A stretch of 64,000 nt of DNA from Actinokineospora baliensis (GTDB taxonomy: Bacteria > Actinomycetota > Actinomycetes > Mycobacteriales > Pseudonocardiaceae). Where the stretch lies: the NCBI RefSeq assembly GCF_016907695.1, contig NZ_JAFBCK010000001.1:682001-746000 (forward strand), read 5' to 3'. Position numbers and translations under genes: made by a program. The notes under the pieces were generated by a model. It searched no databases. It worked only from the letters and a program-made list of their open reading frames with translations, and was not told the DNA's origin. Shown here one piece after another: positions 9,198 through 21,431 of this stretch (the stretch's first letter is position 1; each line of letters begins with the position of its first letter).

Positions 9198-9220
9198 GGC
9201 ACGGGGATAGCCTCGGCCGC

Positions 9221-9994
9221 ATGACGACTCGGATGGCCGATGGCAGCGCGGGCGACGCGGACTACGGCGACATCGGCAAGGTCTACTCCGGGCACCGCAA
9301 CCCGGACCCGAGGATCGCGGCCGCCATCACCGCCGCCCTCGGCGGTGCCGGGTCGGTGCTCAACGTGGGGGCGGGGGCGGGGTCCTACGAACCCGACGAC
9401 CGGACCGTGACCGCCGTCGAGCCCTCCGCGTCGATGCGGGCCCTCCGCCCGGCCGACCGGCCCGCCGTCGACGCCACCGCCGAGGCGTTGCCCTTCCCCG
9501 ACGCCACCTTCGACGCGGCCATGTCGACCTTCTCGGTGCACCAGTGGTCCGACGTCGCCGCGGGCCTGGCCGAGCTGCGCCGGGTCACCCGGGGTCCGAT
9601 CGTGCTGCTGACCGCGGACCCGGACCTGGTGCGCGACTTCTGGCTCTACGAGTACGCCCCGGAGGTGCTGGACGTGGAGGCTCGCCGCTACCCGGCGATC
9701 AGCACCCTGGCCGCGGCCCTCGGCGACATCCGCGCCACCCGGGTCCCCATCCCCCACGACTGCGTCGACGGCTTCAACGAGGCCTACTACGCCAGGCCGG
9801 AGAAGCTCCTGGACCCCGGCGCCCGTCAAGCCTGCTCGTCGTGGAGCTTCGTGGACACCGACGTGGTGGAGCGGTTCACCGCCCACCTGGGCAAGGACCT
9901 GGCGGATGGCACCTGGTACCGCAAGCACGGGCACCTGCGCACCCAGCCCACCTACACCGGCTCCCTGATCCTCGTCACTGCAGTCAGCGCGTAG
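9221..9994 (+). CDS. class I SAM-dependent methyltransferase
   Basis: A 257-aa methyltransferase of the UbiE/Methyltransf_11 type. The SAM-binding motif I is LNVGAGAGSYEP, followed by an acidic motif (VTAVEPSASMRAL) and the motif-III-like region LPFPDATFDAAMSTFSVHQW, which typifies small-molecule methyltransferases. The substrate is unknown. I chose the ATG at 9221 because the longer frame runs through the DnaA-box-like cluster; a second ATG at 9233 is possible. It is the only plus-strand gene in the ribosomal protein region, divergent from the exporter and convergent with rplO, from which a strong terminator separates it. Confidence 0.85.
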   Translation: MTTRMADGSAGDADYGDIGKVYSGHRNPDPRIAAAITAALGGAGSVLNVGAGAGSYEPDDRTVTAVEPSASMRALRPADRPAVDATAEALPFPDATFDAAMSTFSVHQWSDVAAGLAELRRVTRGPIVLLTADPDLVRDFWLYEYAPEVLDVEARRYPAISTLAAALGDIRATRVPIPHDCVDGFNEAYYARPEKLLDPGARQACSSWSFVDTDVVERFTAHLGKDLADGTWYRKHGHLRTQPTYTGSLILVTAVSA

Positions 9995-10016
9995 CGGGAA
10001 CCGAGCGCATAGAAAA

Positions 10017-10052
10017 CCGAGGGGCCCCGGGCAACAGCCCGGGGCCCCTCGG
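10017..10052. terminator. bidirectional terminator between the methyltransferase gene and rplO
   Basis: Perfect 16-bp stem (10017-10032 with 10037-10052, core GGGGCCCCGGGC) with loop AACA, placed 22 bp after the methyltransferase stop and 11 bp after the rplO stop. It ends transcription of both convergent units, including the long S10/spc operon. Confidence 0.9.
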
Positions 10053-10063
10053 TGTGTCAGGTC

Positions 10064-10513
10064 TTAGGCCACCAGCGCGGTGGCGGTGCCACCGGCGGAA
10101 GCCAGCTTCTCCGCGGCGGACGCGGAGAACTTGTCGGCGGTGACGTCGAGCTTGACGCCGTTGAGGTCGCCGTCGGCGAGGACCTTGACGAGGTTGTTCT
10201 TGCGGACGAGACCAGCCGCGACCAGGTCGGCGATGCCGACCGTGCCGCCGTCGGGGAACGCGGTGGCGATGTCACCGACGTTGACGACCTGGTACTCGAC
10301 CCGGAAGCGGTTCTTGAAGCCCTTGAGCTTCGGCAGCCGCATCTGGATCGGCATCTGGCCACCCTCGAAGCGCGCGGGGACGTTCTTGCGCGCCTTGGTG
10401 CCCTTGGTGCCTCGGCCAGCGGTCTTGCCCTTGGAGCCCTCACCGCGACCGACACGGGTCTTGGCGGTGTTGGCGCCGGGGGCTGGCCGCAGGTGGTGGA
10501 TCTTGATGGCCAT
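10064..10513 (-). CDS. rplO: 50S ribosomal protein L15
   Basis: Late-assembly protein of the large subunit. It is 149 aa; the Gly/Arg/Lys-rich N-terminus ([20 protein letters not shown]) is followed by [18 protein letters not shown] and the globular C-terminal part. Its ATG overlaps the rpmD stop (TGATG). It is the last gene of the spc-type cluster here, because secY does not follow directly. Confidence 0.97.
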   Translation of the reverse strand: MAIKIHHLRPAPGANTAKTRVGRGEGSKGKTAGRGTKGTKARKNVPARFEGGQMPIQMRLPKLKGFKNRFRVEYQVVNVGDIATAFPDGGTVGIADLVAAGLVRKNNLVKVLADGDLNGVKLDVTADKFSASAAEKLASAGGTATALVA

Positions 10514-10695
10514 CAGTCGACCTCCTCGACGGTGACGAGGTGGCGGACGGTGTGGATGAGGCCGCGCACCTCTGGCGTGTCCTCGCGGACCGTGGTCTGC
10601 CGGATCTTGCGCAGGCCGAGGGTGCGCAGGGACTCACGGTGGTTGCGCTTGGTGCCGATGGAGCTGCGCACCTGCGTGACCTTCAGCTGAGCCAT
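10513..10695 (-). CDS. rpmD: 50S ribosomal protein L30
   Basis: The 60-aa large-subunit protein L30, beginning [20 protein letters not shown] and containing [11 protein letters not shown]. An upstream GTG at 10704 overlaps the rpsE stop, but the G-rich ribosome-binding sequence is correctly spaced for the ATG at 10695. The stop overlaps the rplO start. Confidence 0.95.
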   Translation of the reverse strand: MAQLKVTQVRSSIGTKRNHRESLRTLGLRKIRQTTVREDTPEVRGLIHTVRHLVTVEEVD

Positions 10696-10700
10696 GGTCG

Positions 10701-11369
10701 TCACGCCCCCGTCCCGGCGGTGGCCGCGGCGGCGCGGGCGCGGAGCATGCCAGCGGGAGCCACGTCCTCCAGCGGCAGGCCGCGGCGGGCCGCGACCTCC
10801 TCCGGGCGCTGCAGGCCGCGCAGGGCGGCCATGGTGGCGTGGACGATGTTGATGGCGTTGTCGCTACCCAGCGACTTCGACAGCACGTCGTGCACGCCAG
10901 CGCACTCCAGGACGGCGCGCACCGGGCCACCGGCGATGACGCCGGTACCGGCGCTGGCCGGGCGCAGCAGCACCACGCCAGCGGCCTTCTCACCCTGGAT
11001 CGGGTGCGGGATGGTGCCGCCGATGCGGGGGACGCGGAAGAAATTCTTCTTCGCCTCCTCCACACCCTTCGCGATGGCGGCGGGCACCTCCTTGGCCTTG
11101 CCGTAGCCGACACCGACCATGCCGTCGCCGTCACCGACGACGACCAGGGCGGTGAAGCTGAAGCGACGACCGCCCTTCACAACCTTGGCGACGCGGTTGA
11201 TGGCGACGACCCGCTCGAGGTGCGGGGTCTTCTCGGCCGCGGCACCGCCGCGGCCGCCGCCGTCACGCCGGTCGCGACGGTCGCGGCGCTCGCCGCGGTC
11301 GTTACCGCCCTGACCGCCGCCCTGGCCGCCACCCTGGCCACCGCCGAACTGCCGTGTACGTCCCGGCAT
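10701..11369 (-). CDS. rpsE: 30S ribosomal protein S5
   Basis: S5 helps decoding fidelity and mRNA unwinding at the entry tunnel. Of 222 residues, about 55 at the N-terminus form a low-complexity extension: three GGGQ repeats and then RD-rich repeats ([16 protein letters not shown]). The conserved double-stranded RNA-binding fold starts at [20 protein letters not shown]. The frame is open for another 123 codons upstream through rplR, so the ATG at 11369 (MPGRTRQ) was taken; Gly/Arg extensions of this kind are common in actinobacterial S5. Confidence 0.95.
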   Translation of the reverse strand: MPGRTRQFGGGQGGGQGGGQGGNDRGERRDRRDRRDGGGRGGAAAEKTPHLERVVAINRVAKVVKGGRRFSFTALVVVGDGDGMVGVGYGKAKEVPAAIAKGVEEAKKNFFRVPRIGGTIPHPIQGEKAAGVVLLRPASAGTGVIAGGPVRAVLECAGVHDVLSKSLGSDNAINIVHATMAALRGLQRPEEVAARRGLPLEDVAPAGMLRARAAAATAGTGA

Positions 11370-11400
11370 CAGGCGTTCCTTCCCTTGTACAGAACAGTCA

Positions 11401-11802
11401 TCAGAACTCCAGCCCCGCTTCGCGGGCCGAGTCGGCCAGCGAGGCGATGCGGCCGGTGTACTTGTTGCCGCCCCGGTCGAAGACGACCTTGGCGATGCCA
11501 GCGGCCTTGGCGCGGTCGGCGAGCAGTGCGCCCACCTTGGCCGCGCGGGCCTTCTTGTCGCCGTCGACCGCGCGGACGTCGGCCTCCAGGCTGGACGCGC
11601 TGGCCAGGGTGTGGCCCGCGAGGTCGTCGACGATCTGCGCGGTGATGTGCCGCGCGGACCGGTGCACGACGAGACGGGGGCGCTCCACGGTGCCCGCGAC
11701 CTTCTTGCGGAGCCGGAAGTGCCTGCGGGTCTTGGCAACGCGGCGGCGGGTGGAGATGTCCTTGCCCACCGGCTTGCGCTTGGTGACAGTCGTGTCGCTC
11801 AT
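11401..11802 (-). CDS. rplR: 50S ribosomal protein L18
   Basis: 5S rRNA-binding protein of 133 aa. The core has [19 protein letters not shown] and [26 protein letters not shown] at the C-terminus. A GTG at 11808 overlaps the rplF stop, but the ATG at 11802 ([10 protein letters not shown]) has better spacing to the GGGTAA ribosome-binding sequence. It lies between rplF and rpsE as usual. Confidence 0.95.
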   Translation of the reverse strand: MSDTTVTKRKPVGKDISTRRRVAKTRRHFRLRKKVAGTVERPRLVVHRSARHITAQIVDDLAGHTLASASSLEADVRAVDGDKKARAAKVGALLADRAKAAGIAKVVFDRGGNKYTGRIASLADSAREAGLEF

Positions 11803-11804
11803 GA

Positions 11805-12344
11805 TCACTTACCCGTCTTTCCGACCTTGCGGCGGATCTTCTCGCCCGCGTACCGCACGCCCTTGCCCTTGTACGGGTCGGGCTTGCGCAGCTTGCGGAT
11901 GTTGGCCGCGACCTCGCCGACCCGCTGCTTGTCGATGCCGGAGACGGAGAACTTGGTGGGGCTCTCCACCGCGAAGGTGATGCCCTCGGGGGCGGCGACC
12001 TTCACCGGGTGGCTGTAGCCGAGCGCGAACTCCAGGTCCGAGCCCTTCGCCACGACGCGGTAACCGACGCCGTGGATCTCCATCTTCTTCTCGTACCCCG
12101 CGGTCACGCCGACGACGACGTTGTTGACCAGGGAGCGGGTCAGGCCGTGCAGCGCGCGGTTCTGCCGCTCGTCGTTGGGCCGGGTCACCTGCAGCGTGCC
12201 GTCCTCGGCGCGCTCAACGGTGATCGGCTCGGACACGGTCAGCGACAGGGTGCCCTTGGGACCCTTCACGCTGACGCTCTGCCCCTCGATGGTGACGTCA
12301 ACCCCGGCTGGGACGGGGATCGGAAGCCTTCCGATGCGAGACAT
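11805..12344 (-). CDS. rplF: 50S ribosomal protein L6
   Basis: L6 of 179 aa, with the duplicated L6 fold. It begins [19 protein letters not shown] and ends with the signature [22 protein letters not shown] (split here across the conserved C-terminus). It lies 12 bp after rpsH and overlaps the start region of rplR. Confidence 0.97.
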   Translation of the reverse strand: MSRIGRLPIPVPAGVDVTIEGQSVSVKGPKGTLSLTVSEPITVERAEDGTLQVTRPNDERQNRALHGLTRSLVNNVVVGVTAGYEKKMEIHGVGYRVVAKGSDLEFALGYSHPVKVAAPEGITFAVESPTKFSVSGIDKQRVGEVAANIRKLRKPDPYKGKGVRYAGEKIRRKVGKTGK

Positions 12345-12356
12345 TCTGCTTCCCCC

Positions 12357-12755
12357 TTACCAGACGTACGCGAGGACTTCGCCGCCCACGCCCTGCTTGC
12401 CCGCCTGGCGGTCGGTCAGCAGGCCGCCGGACGTGGAGATGATCGCCACGCCCAGCCCGCCGAGGACCTTGGGCAGGTTGGTCGACTTCGCGTACACCCG
12501 CAGGCCGGGCTTGGACACCCGTCGCAGACCGGCGATGCTGCGCTCGCGGTTCGGGCCGTACTTCAGCTCGACGACGAGGTTCTTGCCCTTCTCGCCGTCT
12601 TCGTCGCGGTAGCCCGCGATGTAGCCCTCGCGCTTGAGGATCTCGGCGATGTTCGCCTTGAGCTTGCTGTGCGGCAGCACGACCGCGTCGTGGTACGCCG
12701 AGTTGGCATTGCGCAGACGCGTCAAGAAGTCTGCGATCGGGTCGGTCATCGTCAT
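12357..12755 (-). CDS. rpsH: 30S ribosomal protein S8
   Basis: S8 binds central-domain 16S rRNA and in many bacteria represses the spc operon. The 132-aa product begins [20 protein letters not shown] and has the C-terminal [19 protein letters not shown]. The frame is open for a further 38 codons upstream, but these run through a hairpin and have no family similarity, so the ATG at 12755 was taken. Confidence 0.96.
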   Translation of the reverse strand: MTMTDPIADFLTRLRNANSAYHDAVVLPHSKLKANIAEILKREGYIAGYRDEDGEKGKNLVVELKYGPNRERSIAGLRRVSKPGLRVYAKSTNLPKVLGGLGVAIISTSGGLLTDRQAGKQGVGGEVLAYVW

Positions 12756-12838
12756 GGGTGACCTGTCAACCTTTCTCGCCGGGGTTCCCGGAGACGGGCC
12801 TACGGCGAACTGGGGGATACAAGCCGGTCGAGCGCGGT

Positions 12839-12863
12839 GGGCCACTCCCGCTGGGAGTGGCCC
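12839..12863 (-). terminator. hairpin between rpsN and rpsH
   Basis: Perfect 11-bp stem (GGGCCACTCCC / GGGAGTGGCCC, 3-nt loop) 10 bp after the rpsN stop. No T-run follows. In the middle of a ribosomal protein operon it may be a partial terminator, an mRNA-stability element or an S8-type regulatory target; the sequence alone does not decide. Confidence 0.5.
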
Positions 12864-12873
12864 GACCAACCCT

Positions 12874-13059
12874 TTACCAGCTGGACTTGCTCACGCCGGG
12901 CAGCTCGCCCCGGTGCGCCATCTGCCGCAGGCAGATCCGGCACAGGCCGAACTTGCGGAACACCGAGTGCGGGCGACCGCACCGGTTGCACCGGGTGTAG
13001 GCGCGCACGGCGAACTTCGGCTTGCGCGCGGCCTTGGAGACCAGAGCCTTCTTAGCCAT
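12874..13059 (-). CDS. rpsN: 30S ribosomal protein S14, zinc type (type Z)
   Basis: S14 of the 30S head. The 61-residue length and the zinc ribbon with Cys24, Cys27, Cys40 and Cys43 (CNRC ... CRIC) identify the zinc-requiring type Z form; organisms with this gene often carry a zinc-free paralogue elsewhere for zinc starvation. It lies between rplE and rpsH in the usual order. Confidence 0.97.
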   Translation of the reverse strand: MAKKALVSKAARKPKFAVRAYTRCNRCGRPHSVFRKFGLCRICLRQMAHRGELPGVSKSSW

Positions 13060-13062
13060 GGA

Positions 13063-13626
13063 TCACTGCTCCTTGAAGGGGAAGCCCAGGTGCTTGAGCA
13101 GCGCCCGGCCCTCCTCGTCGTTGGTCGCGGTGGTCACGATGGTGATGTCCATGCCGCGCTGCCGGTCGATGGAGTCGGGGTCGATCTCGTGGAACATGGA
13201 CTGCTCGTTGAGACCGAAGGTGTAGTTGCCGTTGCCGTCGAACTGCTTGCCCGAGAGGCCGCGGAAGTCGCGGATACGGGGCAGCGCGATGGTCAGCAGG
13301 CGGTCGAGGAACTCCCACATGCGGTCGCCGCGCAGCGTGACGCGCGCACCGATCGGCATGCCCTCGCGCAGCTTGAACTGGGCGATGGACTTGCGGGCCT
13401 TGCGGACCTCGGGCTTCTGGCCGGTGATGGTGGCCAGGTCGCGAACCGCGCCCTCGATGAGCTTGCCGTCGCGGGCGGCGTCACCGACGCCCATGTTGAC
13501 GACGACCTTCACCACGCCCGGGATCTGCATGACGTTGGCGTAGTCGAACTCGCCCTTGAGCGAGGTGACGATCTCCTCGCGGTAGCGGGTCTTGAGCCGC
13601 GGGATGACCTTCTCAGTGGTAGTCAT
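13063..13626 (-). CDS. rplE: 50S ribosomal protein L5
   Basis: 5S rRNA-binding L5 that contacts P-site tRNA. It is 187 aa, beginning [19 protein letters not shown], with [20 protein letters not shown] and [20 protein letters not shown] at the C-terminus. It lies 3 bp after rplX and 3 bp before rpsN, tightly packed. Confidence 0.97.
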   Translation of the reverse strand: MTTTEKVIPRLKTRYREEIVTSLKGEFDYANVMQIPGVVKVVVNMGVGDAARDGKLIEGAVRDLATITGQKPEVRKARKSIAQFKLREGMPIGARVTLRGDRMWEFLDRLLTIALPRIRDFRGLSGKQFDGNGNYTFGLNEQSMFHEIDPDSIDRQRGMDITIVTTATNDEEGRALLKHLGFPFKEQ

Positions 13627-13628
13627 GA

Positions 13629-13946
13629 TCAGATCTCCTTCCCGTTGCCCTTGCCGCGGGCCACGCGGACCTTGCGGCCGTCGTCGTTGAACGCGTAGCC
13701 GACCCGGACGGCCTTGCCGTCGGCGACCAGCATCACGTTGCTGACGTGGATGGGGGCTTCCTGGGTCACGATGCCGCCGGACTGCGCGCCGCGCTGGGTC
13801 TGCGAGATCCGGGTGTGCTTCTTGATCCGGTTGACACCCTCGACCAGGACCTTGTTGGTGTCGGGGTAGGCCTGGATGACCTTGCCCTTCGCACCCTTGT
13901 CCTTGCCCGAGATGACAACGACGGTGTCACCCTTCTTGATCTTCAT
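13629..13946 (-). CDS. rplX: 50S ribosomal protein L24
   Basis: Assembly-initiator protein L24, 105 aa, with a KOW motif at the N-terminus ([20 protein letters not shown]) and the [20 protein letters not shown] block. It lies between rplN and rplE with 1-2 bp spacing. Confidence 0.97.
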   Translation of the reverse strand: MKIKKGDTVVVISGKDKGAKGKVIQAYPDTNKVLVEGVNRIKKHTRISQTQRGAQSGGIVTQEAPIHVSNVMLVADGKAVRVGYAFNDDGRKVRVARGKGNGKEI

Positions 13947-13947
13947 G

Positions 13948-14316
13948 TCAGAGCACCTCCGGCGCCAGCGAGATGATCTTCATGAACTTCTTGTCGCGCA
14001 GCTCGCGGCCCACCGGGCCGAAGATGCGGGTGCCTCGGGGCTCGCCCTCGTTCTTGATGAGGACGGCCGCGTTCTCGTCGAAGCGGATGTACGAACCGTC
14101 CGGACGGCGGCGCTCCTTGACGGTGCGGACGATGACCGCCTTGACGACGTCACCCTTCTTCACACCGGCACCGGGGATCGCGTCCTTGACGGTGGCGACG
14201 ATGATGTCGCCGATACCCGCGTAGCGGCGGCCGGAGCCACCGAGAACACGGATGCAAAGGATCTCCTTCGCACCGGTGTTGTCGGCGACGCGCAGCCGCG
14301 ACTCCTGCTGGATCAC
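13948..14316 (-). CDS. rplN: 50S ribosomal protein L14
   Basis: L14, a beta-barrel protein at the subunit interface, 122 aa. It begins [20 protein letters not shown] and contains [20 protein letters not shown] and [17 protein letters not shown]. The 68-bp gap to rpsQ marks a small break in the otherwise dense operon. Confidence 0.97.
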   Translation of the reverse strand: MIQQESRLRVADNTGAKEILCIRVLGGSGRRYAGIGDIIVATVKDAIPGAGVKKGDVVKAVIVRTVKERRRPDGSYIRFDENAAVLIKNEGEPRGTRIFGPVGRELRDKKFMKIISLAPEVL

Positions 14317-14384
14317 TTCTTCAACTCCCTGACCATTCGTGGCCCGCCAGATTTCCGACCTGACGGGCTCGGCCTAGCTGGTAC

Positions 14385-14672
14385 TTACTTGGCCTTCTCG
14401 AGGATCTCCACCAGCCGCCAGCGCTTGGTCGCCGACAGCGGGCGGGTCTCCATCAGCAGGACCCGGTCACCGACACCCGCGGTGTTCTCCTCGTCGTGCG
14501 CCTTCACCTTGGTGGTGGAGCGCAGGACCTTGGCGTAGCGCGGGTGCTTCTTGCGGTCCTCGAGCGCGACGACGATGGTCTTGTCCATCTTGTCCGACAC
14601 CACGAGGCCCTCCCGGACCTTGCGGGTGTTGCGCGCCTCGGTCTCGGTCACAACGGCTTCGTTCTCGCTCAT
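14385..14672 (-). CDS. rpsQ: 30S ribosomal protein S17
   Basis: S17, an OB-fold primary 16S rRNA binder, 95 aa with a short acidic N-terminal extension ([15 protein letters not shown]) before the core ([20 protein letters not shown]). Its ATG overlaps the rpmC stop by 4 bp. Confidence 0.97.
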   Translation of the reverse strand: MSENEAVVTETEARNTRKVREGLVVSDKMDKTIVVALEDRKKHPRYAKVLRSTTKVKAHDEENTAGVGDRVLLMETRPLSATKRWRLVEILEKAK

Positions 14673-14917
14673 GCGGCACCTTCATTGCTGGACGACGCGT
14701 CCGGGGACGCGGAGAGGCCGAGCTCGCGCTCGCGCATCACGGTGTAGACCCGGGCGATGTCGTGCCGGACGGTGCGCAGCCTGCGGTTGTTGTCCAGCTG
14801 GCCGGTGGCCATCTGGAACCGGAGGTTGAACAGCTCTTCCTTCGCCTCGCGCAGACGCAGCACCAGCTCTTCGTCGGTCAGCTCGCGCAGGTCCGTAGCG
14901 GTGGTCCCAGCCGCCAT
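14669..14917 (-). CDS. rpmC: 50S ribosomal protein L29
   Basis: L29, an all-helical protein at the tunnel exit, 82 aa. The core is [20 protein letters not shown] and [20 protein letters not shown], followed by a short Ser/Ala-rich tail. Start and stop overlap the neighbours rplP (TGATG) and rpsQ (ATGA), so translation is coupled. Confidence 0.96.
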   Translation of the reverse strand: MAAGTTATDLRELTDEELVLRLREAKEELFNLRFQMATGQLDNNRRLRTVRHDIARVYTVMRERELGLSASPDASSSNEGAA

Positions 14918-15336
14918 CAGAAGTCACCACCCTCACGCGTGACGATCCGGCACTTCATCGGGAGCTTGTGGATGGCGCGGCGCAGCGCCTCGCGCGCGAC
15001 CTGCTCGTTCGGGAAGCTCATCTCGAAGACGACGCGACCCGGCTTGACGTTGGCCACCCAGTACTCCGGGGAACCCTTGCCGGAACCCATGCGGGTCTCG
15101 GCGGGCTTCTTGGTCAGCGGCCGGTCGGGGAAGATGTTGATCCACACCTTGCCACCGCGGCGGATGTGCCGGTTGATGGCGATACGCGCGGACTCGATCT
15201 GCCGGTTGGTCACGTACGCGGGCTCGAGCGCCTGGATGCCGAACTCGCCGAAGGTGACCCTGGTGCCGCCCTTGGCAGCACCGGCCCGCTTGGGGTGGTG
15301 CTGCTTGCGGTGCTTGACCCTGCGGGGGATCAGCAT
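14917..15336 (-). CDS. rplP: 50S ribosomal protein L16
   Basis: L16 organises the A-site tRNA pocket of the large subunit. The 139-aa product begins [19 protein letters not shown] and contains [20 protein letters not shown] and [20 protein letters not shown]. The frame is open far upstream inside rpsC, so the start is set by homology at the ATG at 15336, 4 bp from the rpsC stop. Confidence 0.97.
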   Translation of the reverse strand: MLIPRRVKHRKQHHPKRAGAAKGGTRVTFGEFGIQALEPAYVTNRQIESARIAINRHIRRGGKVWINIFPDRPLTKKPAETRMGSGKGSPEYWVANVKPGRVVFEMSFPNEQVAREALRRAIHKLPMKCRIVTREGGDF

Positions 15337-15340
15337 GGGT

Positions 15341-16164
<824 letters not shown>

Positions 16165-16165
<1 letters not shown>

Positions 16166-16590
16166 TAGCGGGCACCGCCCTTCGTGCTCGTCCGGCGCTT
16201 GGGCGCCTGCTTGGCCACAACCGGACGCGACTCGACCTCGACGGTGATGTGACTCGTGCGCTTGCGGATCCGGTAAGCACGCCCCTGGGCGCGCGGCCGG
16301 AACCGCTTCAGCGTCGGGCCCTCGTCCACGTACGCCACGGCCACCCACAGGGTGTCGGGGTCGAGGTTGAGGTTGTTCTCTGCGTTGGCGACGGCGCTCG
16401 CGAGCACCTTGGCCACCGGGTCGCTGGCTGCCTGCGGCGCGAACCGGAGCACGGCCAGGGCCTCGCTGGCGCTACGTCCCCTGATGAGCTCGACGACGCG
16501 GCGCACCTTCATCGGCGTGGCGCGAACGTAGCGAGCCCGAGCCACGGCGCGCGGAAACTCCTGCGCCTCGGCTTCGTTACGGGCGTTCAT
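16165..16590 (-). CDS. rplV: 50S ribosomal protein L22
   Basis: L22 lines the nascent peptide tunnel with its extended hairpin. It is 141 aa; the core [20 protein letters not shown] is followed by [20 protein letters not shown] at the tip of the hairpin and a basic tail. It lies between rpsS and rpsC; the stop overlaps the rpsC start. Confidence 0.97.
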
Positions 16591-16640
16591 CGCTGCTTCC
16601 CTTGCTCTCTTCTAGCTTGCTCTGGTGATCGAGCCGCCGA

Positions 16641-16922
16641 CTAGCGGCGACGGGCCTTGCGGTCGTCCTTGACGTGGCCCTTGAAGGTGCGGGTCGGGGC
16701 GAACTCGCCCAGCTTGTGCCCGACCATGGCCTCGGAGACGAACACCGGGACGTGCTTGCGGCCGTCGTGCACCGCGATGGTGTGACCCAGCATGTCCGGG
16801 ATGATCGTGGACCGACGGGACCACGTCTTGATGACGGTCTTCTTGCCGGACTCGTTGAGGACGTCCACCTTCTTGAGCAGGTGGTCATCCACGAACGGGC
16901 CCTTCTTCAGGCTGCGTGGCAT
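16641..16922 (-). CDS. rpsS: 30S ribosomal protein S19
   Basis: S19 of the 30S head, partner of S13. It is 93 aa: [20 protein letters not shown] at the start and [20 protein letters not shown] with [16 protein letters not shown] near the end. Located between rplB and rplV in the S10 operon. Confidence 0.97.
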   Translation of the reverse strand: MPRSLKKGPFVDDHLLKKVDVLNESGKKTVIKTWSRRSTIIPDMLGHTIAVHDGRKHVPVFVSEAMVGHKLGEFAPTRTFKGHVKDDRKARRR

Positions 16923-16938
16923 TGTCTTAACCTCCTGC

Positions 16939-17775
16939 TCAGCGCTTCTTGCCGGTACGGCGGCGGCGGACGATCATCTTGTCGCTGGCCTTCTTGCGGC
17001 TGCGGGTGCGGCCCTCGGGCTTACCGGCCGGGTTCACCGGGTGGCGACCACCGGAGGTCTTGCCCTCACCACCACCGTGCGGGTGGTCGACCGGGTTCAT
17101 CGCGACACCGCGGACGGTCGGGCGGCGGCCCTTCCAGCGCATGCGGCCCGCCTTGCCCCAGTTGATGTTGGAGTGCTCGGCGTTGCCGACCTCGCCGACG
17201 GTGGCGCGGCAGCGCACGTCGACGTTGCGGATCTCGCCGGAGGGCATGCGCAGCTGCGCGTACGGCCCGTCCTTGGCGACCAGCTGCACGCTCGTGCCCG
17301 CGGACCGCGCGATCTTGGCGCCGCCACCGGGGCGGAGCTCGATCGCGTGGATCACGGTGCCGACCGGGATGTTGCGCAGCGGCAGGTTGTTGCCCGGCTT
17401 GATGTCGGCGCGGGGGCCGTTCTCAATCGGGTCGCCCTGCGACAGCTTGTTCGGCGCGATGATGTAGCGCTTCTCGCCGTCGGCGTAGTGCAGCAGCGCG
17501 ATGCGCGCGGTGCGGTTGGGGTCGTACTCGATGTGCGCGACCTTGGCGGGCACACCGTCCTTGTCGTTGCGCCGGAAGTCGATCAGGCGGTACGCGCGCT
17601 TGTGACCGCCACCCTTGTGCCGGGTGGTGATCTTGCCGTGCGCGTTGCGACCGCCCCGCCCGTGCAGCGGGCGGATCAGCGACTTCTCCGGCGTCGACCG
17701 CGTGATCTCGGCGAAGTCCGAGACACTGGCGCCGCGACGACCCGGGGTCGTCGGCTTGTACTTGCGGATACCCAT
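16939..17775 (-). CDS. rplB: 50S ribosomal protein L2
   Basis: L2 supports subunit association and the peptidyl transferase centre. It is 278 aa with an OB-fold then SH3-like barrel and the signature [20 protein letters not shown], containing the conserved His, near residue 225. It begins [20 protein letters not shown]. Normal length and position after rplW. Confidence 0.98.
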   Translation of the reverse strand: MGIRKYKPTTPGRRGASVSDFAEITRSTPEKSLIRPLHGRGGRNAHGKITTRHKGGGHKRAYRLIDFRRNDKDGVPAKVAHIEYDPNRTARIALLHYADGEKRYIIAPNKLSQGDPIENGPRADIKPGNNLPLRNIPVGTVIHAIELRPGGGAKIARSAGTSVQLVAKDGPYAQLRMPSGEIRNVDVRCRATVGEVGNAEHSNINWGKAGRMRWKGRRPTVRGVAMNPVDHPHGGGEGKTSGGRHPVNPAGKPEGRTRSRKKASDKMIVRRRRTGKKR

Positions 17776-17789
17776 GTCTGCTCAGTCCC

Positions 17790-18089
17790 TTACGCGGCCG
17801 GGCCGCCGAAGATCTCGATCGGCTTGCTCTCGGCGGACAGCGTCACGATTGCCCGCTTCGTGTCCTTGCGCTTGCCGTACCCGGTGCGGGTCCGCTTGCG
17901 CTTGCCGTTGCGGTTCAACGTGTTGACGCTGACGACCTTGACGCCGAAAACCTTCTCCACCGCGATCTTGATGGCGGTCTTGTTGGCGTCGGGGTGCACC
18001 ACGAAGGTGTACTTGTTCTCCTCGAGCAGCCCGTAGGACTTCTCGGAGATCACCGGCGCGAGAAGGATGTCTCGGGGGTCGGGGATCAC
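17790..18089 (-). CDS. rplW: 50S ribosomal protein L23
   Basis: L23 forms the docking site for SRP and trigger factor at the tunnel exit. It is 99 aa, with [20 protein letters not shown] at the start and the [15 protein letters not shown] C-terminal strand. The start overlaps the rplD stop by 4 bp. Confidence 0.96.
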   Translation of the reverse strand: MIPDPRDILLAPVISEKSYGLLEENKYTFVVHPDANKTAIKIAVEKVFGVKVVSVNTLNRNGKRKRTRTGYGKRKDTKRAIVTLSAESKPIEIFGGPAA

Positions 18090-18777
18090 TTGTCCTCCTC
18101 GGACTTCTCTGCGGCCGCGGCCTCAGCCGAGGTGGCGCGCGCCTTGCCGACCTTGACCGGCCGGGACAGGAAGTCGTCGTAGGCGGCCTTGGTGAACACG
18201 ACGTCGTCGTTGACCAGCACGTCGTAGGTGTTGAGCTGGTCGGGCGCGATCACGTGCACGTGCTGCAGGTTGCGCACCGACACCCAGGCGACGTCCTCGT
18301 CGCGGGTCAGCACGACCAGCACGCGCTTGGCGCTGGTGATCGACTCCAGCAGCAGGCGGGCGGTCTTGGTCGACGGGGTGTCCCCGTCCACCAGGCCGGT
18401 CACCACGTGCACCTGGCCCGCGCGCGCCCGGTCGGAGAGGGCACCGCGCAGCGCGGCGGCCTTCATCTTCTTGGGGGTGCGCTGGGTGTAGTCGCGCGGC
18501 TGGGGGCCGTGCACCACGCCACCGCCGACGAACTGCGGCGCGCGGGTCGAACCCTGGCGGGCGCGGCCGGTGCCCTTCTGGCGGTAGGGCTTCTTGCCAC
18601 CGCCTGCCACCTCCCCGCGGGTCTTGGTGGAGTGCGTGCCCTGGCGCGCCGCGGCGAGCTGGGCCACCACGACCTGGTGCATCAGCGGCACGTTGGCCTG
18701 GACGTCGAAGACCTCGGCGGGCAGCTCGACGCTGCCGTCGGTCTTACCGCCCGGGGCCTTGATGTCAACGCTGGTCA

Positions 18778-18778
<1 letters not shown>
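18086..18778 (-). CDS. rplD: 50S ribosomal protein L4
   Basis: L4 lines the exit tunnel and, in E. coli, represses the S10 operon. It is 230 aa; the extended loop is [20 protein letters not shown] followed by [20 protein letters not shown]. The C-terminus has an Ala/Glu/Lys-rich tail. It overlaps rplC (TGATG) and rplW. Confidence 0.97.
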
Positions 18779-19428
<650 letters not shown>

Positions 19429-19463
19429 GACTGTGTTTCTCTCCGCCGCTCAGCGCCGCACGC

Positions 19464-19769
19464 TTACTGGATGTTGACGTCGACACTCGCAGGCAGGTCG
19501 ATGCGCATGAGCGCGTCGACCGTCTTCGGGGTCGGGTCGAGGATGTCGATGAGACGCTTGTGCGTGCGCATCTCGAAGTGCTCGCGCGAGTCCTTGTACT
19601 TGTGCGGCGAGCGGATGACGCAGTAGACGTTCTTCTCCGTGGGCAGCGGCACTGGCCCCACGACCCGCGCGCCGGTGCGCGTCACGGTCTCCACGATCTT
19701 GCGCGCGGACGCGTCGATCGCCTCGTGGTCGTAGGCCTTGAGCCGGATGCGGATCTTCTGTCCCGCCAT
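19464..19769 (-). CDS. rpsJ: 30S ribosomal protein S10 / NusE
   Basis: S10 serves in the 30S head and as antitermination factor NusE, which binds NusG. It is 101 aa, beginning [20 protein letters not shown] with [20 protein letters not shown] in the middle. It heads the S10 operon; the promoter must lie in the 295 bp upstream (19770-20064). Confidence 0.98.
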   Translation of the reverse strand: MAGQKIRIRLKAYDHEAIDASARKIVETVTRTGARVVGPVPLPTEKNVYCVIRSPHKYKDSREHFEMRTHKRLIDILDPTPKTVDALMRIDLPASVDVNIQ

Positions 19770-20064
19770 GGTGGCTTGCCGTTCCTCTAGTTCGTTGCGA
19801 TGTCGGCAGACCTGTCAGGCCGAACCGCGCCGCTTCCCTGTTCACATGCTGCGATCCCCGGCTCCCGGTCCACGCGGTCGGGCGTGTCGCGCCCGTGTCG
19901 CATAGCGGTCCCTTGGACGAAATCCTCGGGCAAGCCGAACATCTGGTGGTCTAGAGGGGCCGCTGTGGACCCCGGCTCTCACGCGGAGGCGGCCGGTACA
20001 TACCCCGGCCGCCCCGCGACGAGCAACCCATAAAGGATGCCACACGCCGGTGTGGCGATCCAAA
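19770..20064. other. gene-free leader region of the S10 operon
   Basis: No ORF with coding character is visible between rpsJ and the tuf terminator. The stretch must contain the S10 operon promoter and 5' leader. I looked for a -35/-10 pair and for an L4-type leader fold and found none that I would defend. Confidence 0.5.
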
Positions 20065-20098
20065 TCGGGGGGTCGAACCAGCTGGTCCGACCCCCCGA
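20065..20098 (-). terminator. terminator of tuf
   Basis: An 11-bp perfect outer stem (TCGGGGGGTCG / CGACCCCCCGA) encloses a further self-complementary ACCAG/CTGGT, giving a long hairpin 5 bp past the tuf stop, followed on the minus strand by ATTTGGAT. It closes the rpsL-rpsG-fusA-tuf operon. Confidence 0.85.
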
Positions 20099-20103
20099 CG
20101 GGA

Positions 20104-21297
<1,194 letters not shown>

Positions 21298-21337
21298 TGG
21301 ACTGTCCTCCTGGACTGGATTTCGCTTTGTTCCACTT

Positions 21338-21366
21338 CCGGGCCGGACATTATCTGCCCGGCCCGG
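21338..21366 (-). promoter_or_regulatory. hairpin in the tuf leader
   Basis: Perfect 9-bp stem (CCGGGCCGG / CCGGCCCGG) with an 11-nt AT-rich loop, 41 bp before the tuf start. A second hairpin, 8-bp stem at 21394-21414, lies closer to fusA. Together they resemble an attenuation or processing region between fusA and tuf; the interpretation is positional. Confidence 0.4.
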
Positions 21367-21431
21367 GAGCGGCTATCTGGGTCTGTGCGGGCCGCGGGAC
21401 CGTGGTGGTCCCGCTTACGCGGGGTAGGGGA

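Noticed and set aside
11370..11738. N-terminal extension of the rpsE frame by 123 codons
   Set aside because: The extension overlaps rplR in another frame and shows no S5 similarity; the ATG at 11369 fits the family start.
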